Source of the DNA: Prochlorococcus sp. AG-686-P16
GTDB taxonomy: Bacteria; Cyanobacteriota; Cyanobacteriia; PCC-6307; Cyanobiaceae
Reading direction: 5' to 3'
Assembly (NCBI GenBank): GCA_003208695.1
Contig: QCVY01000045.1
Coordinates: forward strand, 1 to 7,146
Length of the DNA stretch: 7,146 bases
Each line of letters begins with the position of its first letter. The first letter of the stretch is position 1. The notes under the pieces are model-generated. The model made no database searches, was not told the DNA's origin, and saw nothing but the letters and a program-made list of their open reading frames with translations. Position numbers and translations under genes: made by a program. This document shows positions 5,727 to 7,146 of the stretch, piece after piece.

Positions 5727-6883
5727 TTACCCCTTAAAAAATTATTATATAACCTAAGAATTTGATTATTGATATTTTGAACTTCATATTTTTCGGAAAC
5801 TATTTTTCTAGCATTTCTTCCAAGTTTAGTAGCTAATTTTTGATCATTTAATAAAATTTTTAAAGCAGACTTTAATTTTTCTTTGCTTTTCAAAGTAACC
5901 AGAAGTCCAGAAAAATTATTTTTTATAATATCTCTACATCCGGGTACGTTTGTTGTGATAATTGGCATAGACATAGCAGCTGCTTCAAGAAGTGATTTTG
6001 ATAATCCCTCTCTCCAAGATGGAAGAACTACTATATCCATATTTTTATAAATTTCAGGCATATTATTACACTTTCCAAGAAAAGAAATATTTTTGTTTTT
6101 AATTAGATATTCAAAATCTTTTTTATTTATGTGACTTTTATTTTCTATATCTATTTCACCTGCAATATTAAGAAAAAATTTATAATTTTCATTCCATAAT
6201 TCTTCACAAGCATATACTAATTCAACTATTCCTTTTTCTTTTATTATCCTCGCTGGAAATAACACTTTTTTAATTCTATTTTTGGCTCTTTGTTTTTTTT
6301 CTTTTGTAAAGTAATTAATATCTACCCCTGATCCATGTATAACTTTTGAATTTTTTTTTGATGTTATATTTTTGGATATGAAAGTATTTCTATCTGAATT
6401 ATTATGAAAAATATTTACTATATTATTTCTGCTATTAAATGCATACTTATATAAAGGCTTAAGTATTTTATTTATATAGTTTAGTTTAACTCTTTTGCTA
6501 AAGTATGCTGGTCCTAATCCAGTAATATGATTTATAGTATTTTTTATTCCTAAAAATCTAGCTATAGTTCCTCCATAAAGGCAGGGTTTTATAGTGAAAT
6601 GGTGAACTAAATCTGGCTTATATTTAATATAAATAAATAGTAAATTAATCATTGTGATAATTTCTAAAAATGGATTTTCTGAACCTCGATTTAAAAAAAG
6701 ATTTTCTTTTGAATCAAAATATTTTTTTAATCTGTTGTAATAGTCATCTAATGGTGATACTAAAATGAGGTAATACTCTTGATCAGATAATTTAGATATT
6801 AAATCTTGCCGAAAATTATATAAATACCATGTACAGTTGGACACTATTAAGACTGATATTTTTTTTGTTTTTTTTGAAATCAT
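5723..6883 (-). CDS. GT4-family glycosyltransferase (CapM/PglA-like)
   Basis: This is a retaining GT-B enzyme of 386 residues, expected to add a sugar from a nucleotide donor to a lipid-linked glycan at the cytoplasmic membrane face. The N-terminal acceptor domain shows VSNCTWYLYNFR (14-25), LVHHFTIKPCLYGG (92-105) and INHITGLGPAY (117-127), typical of the CapM/PglA branch. A GSGVD hinge (184-188) precedes the donor domain, with LFPARIIKEKGI (208-219) and the EX7E motif Glu292...Glu300 in PSWREGLSKSLLEA. NVPGCRDII (312-320) follows. The donor sugar cannot be told. The start is ATG at 6881-6883, 32 bp after the ABC gene stop. The early codons contain two runs of eight A separated by one C, and a run of nine A lies at 6351-6359. 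It overlaps the polymerase start by 4 bp. Confidence 0.92.
   Translation of the reverse strand: MISKKTKKISVLIVSNCTWYLYNFRQDLISKLSDQEYYLILVSPLDDYYNRLKKYFDSKENLFLNRGSENPFLEIITMINLLFIYIKYKPDLVHHFTIKPCLYGGTIARFLGIKNTINHITGLGPAYFSKRVKLNYINKILKPLYKYAFNSRNNIVNIFHNNSDRNTFISKNITSKKNSKVIHGSGVDINYFTKEKKQRAKNRIKKVLFPARIIKEKGIVELVYACEELWNENYKFFLNIAGEIDIENKSHINKKDFEYLIKNKNISFLGKCNNMPEIYKNMDIVVLPSWREGLSKSLLEAAAMSMPIITTNVPGCRDIIKNNFSGLLVTLKSKEKLKSALKILLNDQKLATKLGRNARKIVSEKYEVQNINNQILRLYNNFLRGK
5730..5735 (-). promoter_or_regulatory. Shine-Dalgarno-like site for the EpsG-like gene
   Basis: AAGGGG is read on the minus strand inside the 3' end of the glycosyltransferase gene, three bases before the polymerase ATG. 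The AAGG portion pairs with the 16S anti-Shine-Dalgarno at a spacing of 5. It supports the chosen ATG and is the clearest ribosome site in the window; most other genes here show none. Confidence 0.45.
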
Positions 6884-6915
6884 TATATATTTAAATATAT
6901 TATCAATTTTGAAAT

Positions 6916-7146
6916 CTAAATTTGTTTTAATCCATTTTTATCAAGTCTCAAAATTCTATCACAAATATTAAAAACTTCTTTCTTATGCGAGACAATAATA
7001 ATTATCATTTTTCCTTTAATTTTTTTTAAAGAAGAAATTAATTTATCTTCAGAATTTTTATCTAGACCTGTAGATGGCTCATCCAATAATAGTATTTTGG
7101 GTTTGGTATATAATGCTCTAGCTAAAGCAAGTCTTTGTCTTTCTCC
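6916..7146 (-). CDS. ABC transporter ATP-binding domain, C-terminal end (N-terminal part outside window)
   Basis: The minus-strand frame is open from the window edge to a TAG, giving 76 residues: the ABC signature end GERQRLALARAL (1-12), Walker B ILLLDEP with the catalytic Glu and the D-loop STGLD (18-29), then the H-loop VSHK (52-55) and the closing NICDRILRLDKNG (60-72). The Walker A motif and any membrane domain lie outside. The ending CDRI..L resembles half-transporters with fused membrane domains (MsbA/PglK type), but this cannot be shown here. In this setting it would energise export or flipping of a lipid-linked glycan. It is the first visible gene of the run leading to the glycosyltransferase and polymerase. 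The gene is too short at the edge to have been picked up as a long ORF, but its motifs are unambiguous. Confidence 0.9.
   Translation of the reverse strand, partial: GERQRLALARALYTKPKILLLDEPSTGLDKNSEDKLISSLKKIKGKMIIIIVSHKKEVFNICDRILRLDKNGLKQI

Noticed and set aside
6885..6900. 16-bp palindrome ATATATTTAAATATAT just before the glycosyltransferase start
   Set aside because: It is made only of A and T in a low-complexity stretch, where self-complementarity is expected; no T tract or GC stem makes it a terminator.
1..7146. Mobile elements, integrases or CRISPR repeats expected at an island
   Set aside because: None is seen: no transposase or recombinase motifs, no terminal inverted repeats and no regularly spaced repeats.

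Overview
The window is low-GC, tightly packed DNA. It reads as a cell-surface polysaccharide region next to a housekeeping gene of a marine picocyanobacterium, most likely a high-light Prochlorococcus. The taxon is inferred from the very AT-rich, K/N/I-rich coding style, a cyanobacterial-type ornithine carbamoyltransferase, and a C-terminal FtsH fragment whose wording looks cyanobacterial. No marker gene fixes the species.

Layout from left to right: the 3' part of manC (+); a hairpin between convergent genes; argF (-); a 23-bp palindrome; a long gene (-) that starts as a WbpM/FlaA1-type membrane UDP-HexNAc 4,6-dehydratase and ends with the C-terminal tail of an FtsH protease; a 0.2-kb divergent spacer with a candidate promoter and a 20-codon upstream ORF; galE (+) with a TTG start; then a minus-strand run of epsG-like polymerase, GT4 glycosyltransferase and ABC-transporter ATPase (cut by the window edge). 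Transcription of that run is ABC, then glycosyltransferase, then polymerase, with gaps of 32 bp and a 4-bp ATGA overlap, so it is probably one operon.

The genes fit one theme. ManC supplies GDP-mannose. The dehydratase would start synthesis of a 6-deoxy-amino sugar. GalE supplies UDP-Gal or UDP-GalNAc. The glycosyltransferase builds a repeat unit, the ABC protein may export it, and the EpsG-like protein may polymerise it. argF (arginine synthesis) is the odd one out and probably belongs to the conserved flank.

The most notable observation is the chimeric gene. The dehydratase sequence runs normally up to the conserved LRPG motif (residue 565). At the point where the family continues with EKLYEEL, it switches in frame to about 77 residues that read as the C-terminus of FtsH, ending 29 bp upstream of argF. 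This is either a real deletion or recombination fusion at an island edge or an assembly chimera; the window alone cannot decide which. Other points of interest are the upstream ORF joined to the dehydratase start by TGATG, the palindrome in front of argF, and a Leu at the GalE substrate-gate position. No RNA genes, CRISPR arrays, insertion sequences or integrases were seen, and there is no gene-free stretch over 300 bases.
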